A DNA stretch of 55,513 nt from Nocardioides phosphati (lineage in GTDB: Bacteria; Actinomycetota; Actinomycetes; Propionibacteriales; Nocardioidaceae): positions 266,061 to 321,573 of the forward strand of contig NZ_BMNI01000004.1 in the NCBI RefSeq assembly GCF_014646375.1, read 5' to 3'. Positions 8,901 through 16,098 of the stretch are shown in pieces. The notes under the pieces are model-generated. The model searched no databases and was not told where the DNA came from. It saw nothing but the letters and a program-made list of their open reading frames with translations. Each line of letters begins with the position of its first letter. The stretch's first letter is position 1. The position numbers and the translations under genes are program-made.

Positions 8901-8911
8901 AACGAGGGAGA

Positions 8912-8939
8912 ACATTACAGACCCCCGAGCAGCGCGCAA
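8912..8939 (-). promoter_or_regulatory. Promoter of the tRNA-Thr/tRNA-Met/rpmG unit
   Basis: -35 TTGCGC (8934-8939), 16-base spacer, -10 TAATGT (8912-8917), about 12 bases before the tRNA-Thr 5' end. The same TTGCGC-16-TAnnnT layout is found in front of nuoA. Confidence 0.5.
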
Positions 8940-9016
8940 AATCCGGTGCCGTTGATGGTCATCACACCGGGATTCGAGCGCGTTTTCCGGTACGCCGGAG
9001 CGGCTCGCGCCCGCCG

Positions 9017-9694
9017 TCACCAGCGGGCGACGAAGTAGGTCAGGCCGAAGGGGTCGGAGCAGTGGACGAGACCTCCCGGGCCCGTCAGCCGCGGCCGGAG
9101 ACGGGCGGCGACCGGCCAGGTGTGCCGGCCGGTCACCAGCAGCTCGGCGGCCTCAGGACGCGCGGCCAGCTCGGCGAGGGCGGTTGCGTCTCCCGCCGCG
9201 AGCGCGGCGGCGACGGCGTCGTCGTACGGGAAGGATCGGTCGTCGATGTGGCCGGGCGCGGCCTGCGAGCGGGCGGCCGCGCCGTCGCCGAGGACCACCA
9301 GGGCCGACGTGACGCGCGGGTCGAGGAGGCCGGCGAAGTCGACCTCGCCGTCAGTGCATTCGAGGTAGCTCGCCGGGGTCTCGACGCCGGCGAGCTCGAG
9401 CAGGTGCTCCCCCACCTGCTCGGCGAGCGAGCGCGGGGCGCCCTGGACGGGCCGCGCACGCGACGGGTCGTGCCACTCGCCCGGGGCCTCACGGCCCCCG
9501 ACCGGGCAGAGGACGAGCACCTGCTCCATGCCACGGCAGGCCGTGCGGACCGCCTCCACTGCCTCCGCCCGCAGCTCAGCCAGGGGGTCGGACTGCCCCG
9601 ACAGGTGGCGGAAGAGGAGCGGCGTCATCGGCACGAAGGCGGTCATCTGGACGCCGTGCGGGCTGGGCGCCTCGTACGGGTACGGAAGGCTCAT
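9017..9694 (-). CDS. LigB-like (class III extradiol dioxygenase subunit B-like) protein
   Basis: 225-aa protein of an actinobacterial family that resembles the catalytic LigB/MEMO fold but has no proven reaction. Recognisable family segments are MTAFVPMTPLLFRHLSG, VLVLCPVGG, LVVLGDGAAARSQAAPGHIDDRSFPYDDAVAAALAAGD and the C-terminal DPFGLTYFVARW. Few histidines sit where LigB iron ligands would be, so enzymatic activity is doubtful. The ATG overlaps the FolP2-like gene stop by 4 nt, making it the last gene of a three-gene unit. Confidence 0.65.
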   Translation of the reverse strand: MSLPYPYEAPSPHGVQMTAFVPMTPLLFRHLSGQSDPLAELRAEAVEAVRTACRGMEQVLVLCPVGGREAPGEWHDPSRARPVQGAPRSLAEQVGEHLLELAGVETPASYLECTDGEVDFAGLLDPRVTSALVVLGDGAAARSQAAPGHIDDRSFPYDDAVAAALAAGDATALAELAARPEAAELLVTGRHTWPVAARLRPRLTGPGGLVHCSDPFGLTYFVARW

Positions 9695-10551
9695 GCGAGC
9701 GCCCTCGTGGCGTTGGCGGGCGGGCGGTCACCACGGATCGAGGCCACCATGTCGAGCGTCTGCCGCGTCTCGACGACGTTGTGGACGCGGAAGACCCGGG
9801 CGCCGTGCCAGGCCGCGATCGAGGTGGCCGCAAGGGTGCCGACCAGTCGTTCGCCGGCCGGGAGGTCGAGGGCCTCGCCCACGAAGTCCTTGTTGCTCAG
9901 GCTCACCAGCACGGGCCAGCCGGTCGCCACCATCTCGTCGAGGCGGCGGGTGACCTCCAGCGAGTGCCAGGTGGTCTTCTCGAAGTCGTGGGCGGGGTCG
10001 ATCAGCAGCGACTCCCGCGCCACGCCGACGGCCAGCGCGCGGTTGGCGAGGGCGACCGTGTCGTCGATCGCGGCACGGACGACGTCGGCGTACGTCGCGC
10101 GGTGGGGGGCCTGGCGCGGGGTGGCGCCGTTGGTGTGGGTGCAGACGTACGCCGCGTGGTGCTGCGCGGCGGCCTCCATGAGCTGCGGGTCGTGGCCGCC
10201 CCACGCGTCGTTGAGGAGGTCGGCGCCGGCCTCACAGACCGCGTGGCCGACCTCGTGGCGCCAGGTGTCGACGGAGATGACGAGGCCGGGGAACTCCTCG
10301 CGCACGCGGGCGACGAAGCCGACCGTGCGACGCAGCTCCTCGTCGAGGTCCACCACCTCGCCCGGGCCCGCCTTCACGCCGCCGATGTCGACGATCTCGG
10401 CGCCCTGCTCGACGACCTGGCGGACCCGGTCGAGGGCGGCGTCCTCGGCGTACGTCGCGCCCTTGTCGTAGAAGGAGTCGCGGGTGCGGTTGACGATCGC
10501 CATCACGAGGAGGCGGTCGTCGGCGAAGTCATGGCGGCCGAGCCTGAGCAT
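9691..10551 (-). CDS. folP2: Dihydropteroate synthase-like protein, FolP2 type
   Basis: 286-aa TIM-barrel protein of the pterin-binding family. It follows mycobacterial FolP2 closely in the segments MAIVNRT.DSFYDKGATY, DIGGVKAGPGE, ISVDTWR, DPAHDFEKTTWHSLE and LSNKDFVGE. FolP2 is not the housekeeping folate enzyme, and its physiological role is unclear. Here the usually invariant proline of the TPDSF loop is arginine (Arg24, codon CGC), and the canonical GG after DSF is KG, so sulfonamide-target activity is unlikely. It starts one base after the amidase stop and is clearly co-transcribed. Confidence 0.85.
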   Translation of the reverse strand: MLRLGRHDFADDRLLVMAIVNRTRDSFYDKGATYAEDAALDRVRQVVEQGAEIVDIGGVKAGPGEVVDLDEELRRTVGFVARVREEFPGLVISVDTWRHEVGHAVCEAGADLLNDAWGGHDPQLMEAAAQHHAAYVCTHTNGATPRQAPHRATYADVVRAAIDDTVALANRALAVGVARESLLIDPAHDFEKTTWHSLEVTRRLDEMVATGWPVLVSLSNKDFVGEALDLPAGERLVGTLAATSIAAWHGARVFRVHNVVETRQTLDMVASIRGDRPPANATRALA

Positions 10552-10552
10552 C

Positions 10553-11941
10553 TCAGGCCTGGATCCGCGCGAACGGCTGCGCCTGCTCGAGCTCGTGGGC
10601 CAGGCCGAGCAGTCGCGCCTCCTGGCCCGCGGCGGCGGCGAACATCATGCCGAGCGGCAGGCCCTCCGCGGTCTGCGCGAGCGGGAGGGAGATGGCGGGG
10701 TCACCGGTGGCGTTCTGCAGGGGCGTGAAGGCGACCCAGTCCATGAGGCGGTCGATGATCGCGTCGTAGGGCAGCGCGGGGTCGAGGTGGCCGATGAGCG
10801 GCGTCGCCTGGGCGACGGTCGGCGTGAGGGCGACGTCGTACGACCGGTAGAAGGCGGCGGACGTGCGGCCGGAGCGGGCCAGCCGTGCGATCGCGAGCGG
10901 AACCTTCGGGGTGTTGCGCAGGCCGTGGCGGGCCAGGCCGAGGGTGAGGTTGTCGAAGCGGGTCGGGTCGACCTCCTTGCCGAAGCGGAGGCGCGACGTG
11001 CGCACGATGACCGTGGCGAGGAAGGCCCAGTAGAGGAGGAAGTCGTCGGGGAACGTCGCCGGCACCGGGGGCTCGACCTCCTCGACGTGGTGGCCGAGCC
11101 CCTCGAGCAGCGCGGCGGTCTTGAGGGTCAGCTCGCGCACCTCGGGGCTCGCCTCGCGGCCGACGGAGCTGGTGACGACGGCGATCCGCAGGCGCTCGGC
11201 GGAGGGCGCCGTGACGTCGCCGACGGGCGGGAGCTTCGGGTTGCGCCAGTGGCGCTCCGCCTCGCGGAGGAACGCGGCGGTGTCGCGCACGCTGCGGGTC
11301 ACGACGCCGTCGGAGACGATGCGGACCGGCATGTCGCGCATCATCCTGTCCTGCAGGGTGCGGTTGCGGGTCGGCTTGAGGCCGACGAGTCCGCAGGCCG
11401 AGGCCGGAATCCGGATCGAGCCGCCGCCGTCGTTGGCATGGGCGAGCGGCAGTGCGCCGGCTGCGACGAAGGCCGCCGCACCGCTGCTGGAGGCACCGGC
11501 GGTGTGGTCCGGGTTCCACGGGTTGCGGACCGGTCCGAGGCGCGGGTGCTCGGCGGACGCACTGAAGCCGAACTCCGACAGCCGGCTCTTGCCGACGGGG
11601 TGCAGGCCGATCGCGCGGAGCATGCGGACCCAGTCACCGTCGGCCTTCGCCTCCCGCGCCGGGAAGGCGTCGGTGCCGTGCCGCGTCGGCAGCCCCGCGA
11701 CGTCGACGTTGTCCTTCACCAGCGTCGGCAGGCCGGCGAAGAAGCCGTCGTTGGGCGTCCACACCTCGTCGTACGCCGGGTGGGCGAGGCCGTTGAGCGT
11801 CGGGTCGACCGCCTCGATGCGGGCCCGGACGGCGGCCGCGAGCTCGTGGGGGGCGACTGCGCCGCTGCGGAGGAGCTGGACCAGCCCCACCGCGTCGTGG
11901 TCGGCGAGGAGGTCATCGGTGAAGGCGTGGACGCGGGCCAT
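10553..11941 (-). CDS. Amidase-signature hydrolase (NylA-like)
   Basis: 462-aa amidase-signature enzyme that probably hydrolyses a carboxylic amide. The Ser-cisSer-Lys triad is visible: Lys76 in LVKDNVDVAG, a Ser151/152 pair in TAGASSSGAAAF and Ser175 in NDGGGSIRIPAS. The ASSSGAAAFVAAG and HANDGGGSIRIPAS segments resemble 6-aminohexanoate cyclic dimer hydrolases. The substrate is unproven. It is not a GatA: no gatB/C neighbours and a shorter C-terminus. The ATG has TAGGGT six bases upstream (leaderless). First gene of the amidase-folP2-ligB unit. Confidence 0.85.
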   Translation of the reverse strand: MARVHAFTDDLLADHDAVGLVQLLRSGAVAPHELAAAVRARIEAVDPTLNGLAHPAYDEVWTPNDGFFAGLPTLVKDNVDVAGLPTRHGTDAFPAREAKADGDWVRMLRAIGLHPVGKSRLSEFGFSASAEHPRLGPVRNPWNPDHTAGASSSGAAAFVAAGALPLAHANDGGGSIRIPASACGLVGLKPTRNRTLQDRMMRDMPVRIVSDGVVTRSVRDTAAFLREAERHWRNPKLPPVGDVTAPSAERLRIAVVTSSVGREASPEVRELTLKTAALLEGLGHHVEEVEPPVPATFPDDFLLYWAFLATVIVRTSRLRFGKEVDPTRFDNLTLGLARHGLRNTPKVPLAIARLARSGRTSAAFYRSYDVALTPTVAQATPLIGHLDPALPYDAIIDRLMDWVAFTPLQNATGDPAISLPLAQTAEGLPLGMMFAAAAGQEARLLGLAHELEQAQPFARIQA

Positions 11942-11947
11942 GGGCCG

Positions 11948-11953
11948 ACCCTA
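11948..11953 (-). promoter_or_regulatory. -10 box of the amidase operon (leaderless)
   Basis: TAGGGT-CGGCCC-ATG, the same sequence and spacing as at murB. No ribosome site precedes the ATG. Confidence 0.45.
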
Positions 11954-12017
11954 GCGCCCGGGACCAGCCGCACGGCATCGGTATGACCCGTGAGTCATAT
12001 GCGTCGGCCGTCCGGCG

Positions 12018-12728
12018 TCACAGGAGGAGCAGGACGACGGGCGTCAGCAGGCTGACCAGCAGCGCGGTCAGCCCCATGGCAAGCCCGGAGAAAGCGCCCT
12101 CGGTGGGGTGCTCGCGCAGCGCGCGGGAGGTGCCGATGCCGTGACTGGAGGCGCCGATGGCGAGGCCGCGCGCCCGCCGGTCGCGGACCCGGACGAGGTC
12201 GAGGACGGCCGGCCCGGCGACCGCGCCGACGATGCCGGTGACGATCGCGAGGACCGCGGTGAGCGCGGGCAGGCCCCCGATCGCGCCCGAGACGGCGAGG
12301 CTGACCGGGGTCGTCGCCGCCTTGGGCGCCATCGTCAGCTCGAGGACGTGGTCGCCGCCGAGCAGGCGGACGGCGAGGACGCCGGTGGTGATGCTGACCA
12401 CCGCACCGACCGGGAGCGCGACCACCATCGGCACGAACATCCGCCCCAGGTGGTGGGCCTGGCGGTGTAGCGGCACCGCGAGCGCGACCGTGGCGGGGCC
12501 GAGGAAGAAGCCGATGATGCTGCCGCCCACGAGGTACTGCTCGTAGGAGAGGTCGAGGGCCCAGAGGGCGAGACCGATGACGACCAGCGCCACCACGACC
12601 GGCTGGGCGACCGCCTTCCACGCTGCCGGGACGCGCTTCTGCAGCTCCTGGCCGAGGCGGTAGCCGAGGAGCGTGAGGAAGAGGCCCAGCAGGGGCGAGG
12701 TCCGGAGCCAGTCGAGGGCATCGGTCAT
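12018..12728 (-). CDS. lrgB: LrgB/CidB family membrane protein
   Basis: 236-aa protein with about 7-8 transmembrane segments. The family signature GASSHGIGTSRAL lies near residue 195-205. LrgB works with the holin-like LrgA; in staphylococci the pair modulates murein hydrolase export, and homologues transport glycolate/pyruvate in plants and bacilli. The ATG overlaps the lrgA stop by 4 nt, so the two are made together. Confidence 0.88.
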   Translation of the reverse strand: MTDALDWLRTSPLLGLFLTLLGYRLGQELQKRVPAAWKAVAQPVVVALVVIGLALWALDLSYEQYLVGGSIIGFFLGPATVALAVPLHRQAHHLGRMFVPMVVALPVGAVVSITTGVLAVRLLGGDHVLELTMAPKAATTPVSLAVSGAIGGLPALTAVLAIVTGIVGAVAGPAVLDLVRVRDRRARGLAIGASSHGIGTSRALREHPTEGAFSGLAMGLTALLVSLLTPVVLLLL

Positions 12729-13102
12729 CGGGCACCTCCCACGGACGCGCCCGACGAGCCCGACGAGCGGCCGAGCAGGAGGGTCGTCAGCCAGCCGACG
12801 GTGACGATGCCGGCGAGCCAGGAGACCAGCAGGGCGCCCACGATCGGCACCGGCTGCTCGCCGACCACGTGGAGCAGCGTCACGACGCCGACGCCCGCCG
12901 GGATGAAGAGGAGCTGCAGGTGCTTGAGCAGCCCGTCGGCGGCGCGGAAGAGGTTGGCACTGGCGGGCGGCCGGCGGAGCTGGAGCACGACGAAGAGCAG
13001 CACCATGCCCATCACCGGGCCGGGCACGGTCAGGTCGAGCGAGCGCACCACCACCTCGCCCGCGAGCTGGAAGCCGAGGAGCCAGAGCAGTCCGTTGATC
13101 AC
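12725..13102 (-). CDS. lrgA: LrgA/CidA family holin-like protein
   Basis: 125-aa protein with four predicted helices. The family core is GFQLAGEVVVRSLDLTVPGPVMGMVLLFVVL, then LLKHLQLLFIPAGVGVVTLL. The GTG start overlaps the tag stop by 4 nt (GTGA), and its own stop overlaps lrgB. It probably forms a membrane complex with LrgB. The open frame extends upstream, but that part is a shadow of tag. Confidence 0.88.
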   Translation of the reverse strand: MINGLLWLLGFQLAGEVVVRSLDLTVPGPVMGMVLLFVVLQLRRPPASANLFRAADGLLKHLQLLFIPAGVGVVTLLHVVGEQPVPIVGALLVSWLAGIVTVGWLTTLLLGRSSGSSGASVGGAR

Positions 13103-13710
13103 GCTGACTCCCCGGTGGGCGCCGCCCCGGCAGCCTCCCGCGCGACGCACCCGTCGAGGTGGTCGTTGGCGAGGCCGAGGGCCTGCATCAGGGCGTACAT
13201 CGTGGTCGGGCCGACGAAGACGAAGCCCCGCTTCTTCAGGGCCTTGCTCAACGCGAGGCTCTCGGGCACCTGCCCCGGGACCTCGGCGAAGGAGGCCGGC
13301 GCGGGGCGGGGATCGGGCGCGTGCGCGGCGGCGAGCCGGGCCAGCGCACCTTCGCCCTCCGCGTCCCACAGGTCCAGGAGCGCGCGGGCGTTGGTGATCG
13401 TCGCGTCGACCTTCAGCCGGTTGCGCACGATGCCGGCGTCGGCGAGGAGGCGGGCCCGGTCGACCTCGTCGTACGCCGCGATGCTGTGGGGGTCGAAGCC
13501 GTCGAACGCCGCCCGGAAGCCGTCACGCTTGCGCAGGATGATCGCCCAGCTGAGCCCGGACTGGAACGCCTCGAGCGTCAGCCGCTCGAAGACCGCGACG
13601 TCGCCGCTGACCGGGCGGCCCCACTCGGTGTCGTGGTAGGCGCGCATCTCCCCCGCGCCCGCCCAGCGGCAGCGCAGCAGGCCGTCCTCACCCAGCACCA
13701 GGTCGCTCAT
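13099..13710 (-). CDS. tag: DNA-3-methyladenine glycosylase I
   Basis: Base-excision repair enzyme that removes 3-methyladenine from alkylated DNA. 203 aa, the normal size. The Tag zinc site is complete: Cys in LLRCRWAG, His in YHDTEWG, and His/Cys in NDHLDGCVAR. The family motifs EWGRPVSGD, LEAFQSGLSWAIILRKR and KKRGFVFVGPTTMYALMQALG are present. ATG 13710 has GAGAGG 9 bases upstream; the open frame further upstream is not supported. It heads a coupled operon with lrgA and lrgB. Confidence 0.95.
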   Translation of the reverse strand: MSDLVLGEDGLLRCRWAGAGEMRAYHDTEWGRPVSGDVAVFERLTLEAFQSGLSWAIILRKRDGFRAAFDGFDPHSIAAYDEVDRARLLADAGIVRNRLKVDATITNARALLDLWDAEGEGALARLAAAHAPDPRPAPASFAEVPGQVPESLALSKALKKRGFVFVGPTTMYALMQALGLANDHLDGCVAREAAGAAPTGESA

Positions 13711-13747
13711 GGGCGACATCCTCTCCCACCGGGTGCAGACTGCCGCC

Positions 13748-14104
13748 ATGGAGATGCCCAAGGCCACCGACGAGATGAAGCAGCACTTCCGCGACCTCGC
13801 AGAGCCCCTGGTGCTCGCGAACCCGGAGGTCGTCGTGAAGCCGATGTTCGGCCAGCTCGGCGCGTTCGTGAACGGCAACATGTTCGCCGGCCTCTTCGCC
13901 CCGACGTACGGCGTGAAGCTGGCGCCGGAGGACGCCGCGGAGCTCGCGGCTGCCGGCGGTGGCCCCTTCGGTCCGGCGGAGCGGCCGATGAGCGGCTGGC
14001 TCACGCTGCCGGAGTCGTTCAGCGACGAGGAGATGTCGGCGTGGTTCGCCCGCGCCGCGGCGTACATCGGCACACTTCCGCCCAAGACCCCGAGGAAGAA
14101 GTGA
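13748..14104 (+). CDS. TfoX N-terminal domain protein
   Basis: 118-aa protein consisting of a TfoX_N domain (KPMFGQLGAFVNGNMFAGLFAPTYGVKLAPEDAAEL, then PMSGWLTLPESF and a helical AWFARAAAYIGTL). TfoX in gammaproteobacteria regulates competence; stand-alone N-terminal domains in actinobacteria have no assigned function. Start at ATG 13748, which fits family length; an earlier in-frame ATG (13709) would overlap the divergent tag start. Confidence 0.8.
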   Translation: MEMPKATDEMKQHFRDLAEPLVLANPEVVVKPMFGQLGAFVNGNMFAGLFAPTYGVKLAPEDAAELAAAGGGPFGPAERPMSGWLTLPESFSDEEMSAWFARAAAYIGTLPPKTPRKK

Positions 14105-14111
14105 GAAGCAG

Positions 14112-14323
14112 ATGAGCGAGCAGACGCGTTCGACGGCAAGTGCGCCTTCGCGACCGCCCTCGGTGGCCCGGACAGGGCGCCCGACGCCAAGCCGAAGTAC
14201 GCCCTCGTGCGCGACGGCGTGACCCACGGCTTCTTCGGCTGGCTGCCGATGCAGCTCTTCAAGGCGTTCCCCGGCCTCGCCGCCCGTGCCCAGAAGAAGT
14301 GGATGGCCGCCCAGCAGGGCTGA
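14112..14323 (+). pseudogene. Small YHS-like gene broken by a one-base deletion
   Basis: The ATG at 14112 reads only MSE before the frame is lost. If one base is added after codon 3 (around 14120), the sequence continues in frame as A-D-A-F-D-G-K-C-A-F-A-T-A-L-G-G, then KPKYALVRDGV, GFFGWLPMQLFKAFPGL and KKWMAAQQG, ending at 14323 (about 70 aa). The GKCAFA..LGG...P.YALVRDGV...W pattern resembles the C-terminal half of YHS-type domains. In the intact downstream frame there is no start codon after the tfoX stop. Either a genuine recent frameshift or a sequencing error. Confidence 0.65.
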
Positions 14324-14333
14324 GCAGACCCGA

Positions 14334-14368
14334 CAGGGGCGGGTCCGAGTCTTCCGGGCCGGCCCCTG
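14334..14368 (+). terminator. Intrinsic terminator after TfoX and the broken gene
   Basis: Inverted repeat with outer arms CAGGGGC/GCCCCTG extended to about 13 bp with one mismatch and one wobble, followed by TTTCG. It sits 10 bases after the stop of the frameshifted gene. Confidence 0.5.
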
Positions 14369-14392
14369 TTTCGCGTCCGGGAGCAGGGGTAC
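14368..14392 (+). promoter_or_regulatory. SigB/SigF-type stress promoter for the hemerythrin gene
   Basis: GTTT (14368-14371), 15-base spacer, GGGTAC (14387-14392). This matches the consensus recognised by Streptomyces SigB and mycobacterial SigF (GTTT-N15/16-GGGTA). It lies 40 bases before the GTG start, leaving room for a short leader with a perfect AAGGAGG ribosome site. Confidence 0.55.
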
Positions 14393-14431
14393 GTCGCGCG
14401 GGTACGCACCCCAACCAAGGAGGCGAACGAC

Positions 14432-14983
14432 GTGCCCACCACGAAGCACGTGACCGACCTGCTCCACGAGCAGCACCAGCACATCCAGGACCTCTTCGAC
14501 CGTGTCCTCGCGGCGCCCGACGGCGGCCGCAGGCAGGAGACCTTCGAGGAGCTGCGGCGCTACCTGGCCGTCCACGAGACCGCGGAGGAGCTGGTCACCC
14601 ACCCGATCGCCCGCGCCGGCGTCGACGGCTCGACCGTCGTCGACGACCGCGTCGCCGAGGAGGACGTGCTCAAGGGCCTCCTCGCGGAGCTCGACGACAG
14701 CGACGTCGACGACCCGGCGTTCCCGGAGAAGCTGGAGAACCTGCGGGTGCAGGTCCGCCAGCACATCGAGTACGAGGAGCGGGAGGAGTTCCCGCTGATC
14801 CGCAACGAGAACGACGACGCGATGCAGGCGCAGATGGCCCGGGCCGTCGAGGCGGTCGAGCAGGTCGCACCGACCCGGCCACACCCGACGCTGGGCAGCG
14901 GCGCCACGTCGCAGCTGATGGTCGGCCCGCTCGCGAGCGTGGTCGACCGGACCAAGGACGCGATCGCGAAGGTCCTCGGCTGA
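14432..14983 (+). CDS. Hemerythrin HHE domain protein
   Basis: 183-aa predicted di-iron, oxygen- or nitric-oxide-binding four-helix protein. Iron-ligand type motifs: HEQHQHIQDLF near residue 12-20, YLAVHETAEE near 45-55, and RQHIEYEEREEFPLI near 110-125. The C-terminal 45 residues are a separate helical tail. GTG start with AAGGAGG 8 bases upstream. A stress-sigma-type promoter precedes it, which suits a protective or O2/NO-sensing role. Confidence 0.88.
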   Translation: MPTTKHVTDLLHEQHQHIQDLFDRVLAAPDGGRRQETFEELRRYLAVHETAEELVTHPIARAGVDGSTVVDDRVAEEDVLKGLLAELDDSDVDDPAFPEKLENLRVQVRQHIEYEEREEFPLIRNENDDAMQAQMARAVEAVEQVAPTRPHPTLGSGATSQLMVGPLASVVDRTKDAIAKVLG

Positions 14984-15002
14984 TCGTCGAGGCCCTGCGT
15001 GA

Positions 15003-16001
15003 TCAGCCTCGCGGCCTGAGACGGAGGTTGGGCAGCGGGGGCGCCGGGATGGGCGGTGTGTGGTCACCCGCCACCACACCGAACCGTCCCGGCGCGACCT
15101 CCTGGCTGTCGCCGACGACCTCTCCGTCGCGGGTGATCTGGGCCTGCCACTGGTCGCGGGAGGCGACGACGTCCTCGTGGCTGCGGCCTACGAAGTTCCA
15201 CCACATGACCAGCTGCTCGCCGAACGGCGGCCCGCCGAGGAGCACCAGCAGGGCGTCCTCGTGCGCAGTGATCTCGAGCGTCGTGCACCCCGGCGCGAGG
15301 TAGCCCAGCTCCGCCGGCTTCAGCTCCTGCCCCGCGAACGTCACCACACCGTGGTCCACCAGCAGCCCGTGCTCGAACGACGCGTCGACGTCGAGGCGGA
15401 GCGTCGTGCCCGCCTCGACGCGCAGCTCGGCACCCAGCACGGGGGTCTGGGTGCTGACCGGGGAGGGCTGGCCGAGGAGGTCGCCGAGGAAGACGGCGGC
15501 CGACCAGCCCTCCCCCACCACCGGCTCCGGCGCGTAGTGCTCGAACGCCGGCGCCATGTCGCGCCGCGCGTCGGGCAGCGCCAGCCACAGCTGCACGCCG
15601 TGCAGCACCGTCGTGCGCTCCGTCGAGATCTCCGAGTGGCTGATGCCGCGGCCGGCGGTCATCAGGTTGACCTCGCCCGGCCGCACCATCGCGACCGTGC
15701 CGATCGAGTCGCGGTGCTCCACCTCGCCGGTGAAGAGCCAGCTGACGGTCGCCAGGCCGGTGTGCGGGTGCGGCGTCACGACCATGCCACCCGACTCGGC
15801 CACCGGGTCCGGCCCGTAGTGGTCAGCGAAGCACCAGGCCCCGATCAGCGTGCGCTCCCGGGACGGCAGGGTGCGGCGTACGTTCATCGCGCGGGGGCCG
15901 CCGAGCGGCACGTCGCGCGGCACGAGGACGGTGACGCCCGGCCCGTCCGCGCCGTGCACACCACAGAGGACCTCGGCCGGCTCACGCTCGGTGTTGCTCA
16001 T
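15003..16001 (-). CDS. Pirin family protein
   Basis: 332-aa bicupin. The N-terminal cupin has the metal-site motifs HPHTGLATVSWL and GRGISHSE; the pirin signature FADHYGPD is present. Known pirins include iron-dependent quercetinases and redox co-regulators; the substrate here is unknown. ATG 16001 chosen because it opens with the family's usual short N-terminus; the reading frame extends upstream without conservation. Divergent from the glycosyltransferase gene. Confidence 0.9.
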   Translation of the reverse strand: MSNTEREPAEVLCGVHGADGPGVTVLVPRDVPLGGPRAMNVRRTLPSRERTLIGAWCFADHYGPDPVAESGGMVVTPHPHTGLATVSWLFTGEVEHRDSIGTVAMVRPGEVNLMTAGRGISHSEISTERTTVLHGVQLWLALPDARRDMAPAFEHYAPEPVVGEGWSAAVFLGDLLGQPSPVSTQTPVLGAELRVEAGTTLRLDVDASFEHGLLVDHGVVTFAGQELKPAELGYLAPGCTTLEITAHEDALLVLLGGPPFGEQLVMWWNFVGRSHEDVVASRDQWQAQITRDGEVVGDSQEVAPGRFGVVAGDHTPPIPAPPLPNLRLRPRG

Positions 16002-16098
16002 GCGCCCAGCGTGCCACGCAGGCGCAGCCTCGTGTACGTCGATCCCGGGCCACCGCACGCTCACGGGCCGTTCACGGAGGCCGGGCAGGGTGGCCCGC

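Noticed and set aside
14105..14323. Read-through extension of TfoX into the downstream frame
   Set aside because: The tfoX TGA is in the same frame as the downstream peptide, so readthrough is conceivable, but TfoX is already complete and a one-base deletion after an ATG explains the region better.
13711..14484. Extended N-terminus of Tag
   Set aside because: Tag family proteins begin near MSDLVLGEDG; the extension overlaps tfoX antisense and is low-complexity.
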